From Volvox africanus (Eukaryota > Chlorophyta > Chlorophyceae > Chlamydomonadales > Volvocaceae): 64,000 nucleotides of DNA. The stretch lies in assembly GCA_030268105.1 (NCBI GenBank), contig BSDZ01000013.1, positions 1,035,001 to 1,099,000 on the forward strand. The letters are read 5' to 3'. Below are positions 63,101 through 64,000 of the stretch, in pieces. The position numbers and the translations under genes were made by a program. How positions within the stretch are numbered: the first letter of the stretch is position 1; the number at the start of each line of letters is the position of its first letter. The notes under the pieces are model-generated. The model saw only the letters and a program-made list of their open reading frames with translations, did not search any database and was not told the DNA's origin.

Positions 63101-63876
63101 TCCTCTGGTGTCTTGGTGGCCGATACTGCGAGGCCTTCAAAAGCAGCCTGCATCCCCGTGCGTGCATAAATACATAAATACATACATAAATACATACATC
63201 AATAAATACAGAAATACATGCATAAATAAATACATCAATAAATACATCAATAAATACATCAATAAATGCATAAATATTAAAATGTGTGTGTGTGTGTGTC
63301 AGAGAAAGAGAGAGAGAAAGGAAGAGAGTTGGCCAAGAGAAAGGCCCCAAGGAAAAGGACCCAATGGCTGGCTTCGGAGTTTCGCATGCAGTACCTTTTC
63401 GGTGCATGCGGAGCTTCGAAGCCACAGGAAAGGGTAGTGCTCTCACCCAGTTACCACGCCGCCCGGCTAGACCGCACAGCCACGATTGCCCACTCCTTCT
63501 CGACTTGCATATTTTCACATAAACATACGCATTGATTTCACCTTACCTGTTCTTACCCGTGCCCGTGCCAAGCAAGCGCACATACACAAACACACATACA
63601 CGCAAAAAGGCGCATACAACTACATGCACCCTACAACACAACAAACACACCTGCGTCAGTGTGACATCCACATCTCCTGGCGCCACCACAGCCAGTGCGA
63701 CGCCGCCGCTGCAGCCGCGTCCTCGCAGCGCGTGCCACGCCGCCAGCGTGACTGCGGGCTCCCTCAGCCCCATGCCCTGCGCTCCCGGCAGCAGTATGAC
63801 ACTGCGAATGGAAGCGACTGCGGAAGGCAGTGCACGGGCCCGCTCCACAGCGGCGTCGTCCAGGGAGGGCATGTAC
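57139..63876 (-). CDS. Large TPR (kinesin-light-chain-like) protein, 5' end off the right edge
   Basis: Probable scaffold or signalling protein. Minus-strand exons: 63876-63651, 63147-61935, 61466-59957, 59524-59371, 58973-58632, 58224-58138, 57839-57608, then tentatively 57415-57367 and a last short exon ending at TGA 57139. Phases agree throughout. The first visible exon has MPSLDDAAVERARALP and a loop ILLPGAQGMGLREPA, where a P-loop might sit but the Lys-Ser/Thr is missing. A long Ser/Gly/Pro/Ala-rich region with Gly and Gln runs follows. TPR-like helices appear late: LGRLLAALGQHAVALRVV, SWEEAENLLRGASAALERF, YDDAISVLQRAVLGRAARR, HQLAELKASCGKAQVARIL and YGEALELYRTVLELFVELY followed by GPHHPATT. 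The last helix pair and the YGPHHPAT-type loop are typical of kinesin-light-chain and NB-ARC-TPR proteins. An intron at 61934-61467 is open in frame by chance. The partner and role are unknown, and the last two exons are uncertain. Confidence 0.7.
63163..63277. repeat. (CATA/AATA)n microsatellite
   Basis: Tandem CATAAATA-type tract followed by (TG)n, in the intron just upstream of the exon that starts at 63147. Confidence 0.85.
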
Positions 63877-64000
63877 CTGGTCGGGGAAGGCAATGGCGAC
63901 GACAGCACAGCACACAGCACACAGCATGGTCAGGAGGGAAAGCAAGTGTCACAAAGGAGACTCATTCCCGAATCCCCCTCGGCTGCAGAACCCCACCCAC

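Overview
This is nuclear DNA from a eukaryote, most likely a volvocine green alga (Volvox/Pleodorina/Chlamydomonas lineage). The genes are GC-rich with many small GT-AG introns, and introns are full of (CA)n, (AT)n and A/T-rich tracts. Proteins carry Ala, Gly, Gln, Ser and His homopolymers. Two genes are followed by the TGTAA polyadenylation motif typical of this group. No bacterial operon features, tRNA, rRNA or CRISPR array were seen. Exon-intron structures below were built by hand from splice signals and reading-phase agreement, so they are models, not transcript evidence.

Layout. (1) 235-6106, minus: membrane receptor-like protein kinase of the TKL type; its 3' end lies off the left edge. 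(2) 6609-11218, plus: a DNA 3'-phosphatase (PNKP/ZDP type) carrying a C-terminal DNA polymerase beta-like 8-kDa helix-hairpin-helix domain, divergent from the kinase gene. (3) 12092-14887, plus: patatin-like phospholipase. (4) 16219-16634, plus: 3' part of a small unrecognised gene. (5) 16790-22385, plus: 1474-residue protein with an ASH/MSP-like beta-sandwich, possibly ciliary. (6) 22.4-27.1 kb: gene-poor, with a nested palindrome, a dispersed 136-bp repeat, a broken sensor-domain pseudogene and an unrecognised broken reading frame. (7) 27124-36157, minus: a complete 11-exon metal-dependent amidohydrolase. Its introns hold a LINE reverse-transcriptase relic, an antisense NUP54-like exon cluster, a second copy of the 136-bp repeat, hairpins and microsatellites. 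(8) 37.8-38.75 kb, minus: decayed phage-type DNA N6-adenine methyltransferase joined to a ParB-like segment, probably left by a mobile element. (9) 40203-54617: about 412 copies of a 35-bp satellite. (10) 57139-63876, minus: large TPR (kinesin-light-chain-like) protein whose 5' end lies off the right edge.

The genes do not form an obvious pathway. The most notable items are the phosphatase/pol-beta-domain fusion, the satellite with higher-order structure, the methyltransferase relic, and the two hairpin elements.
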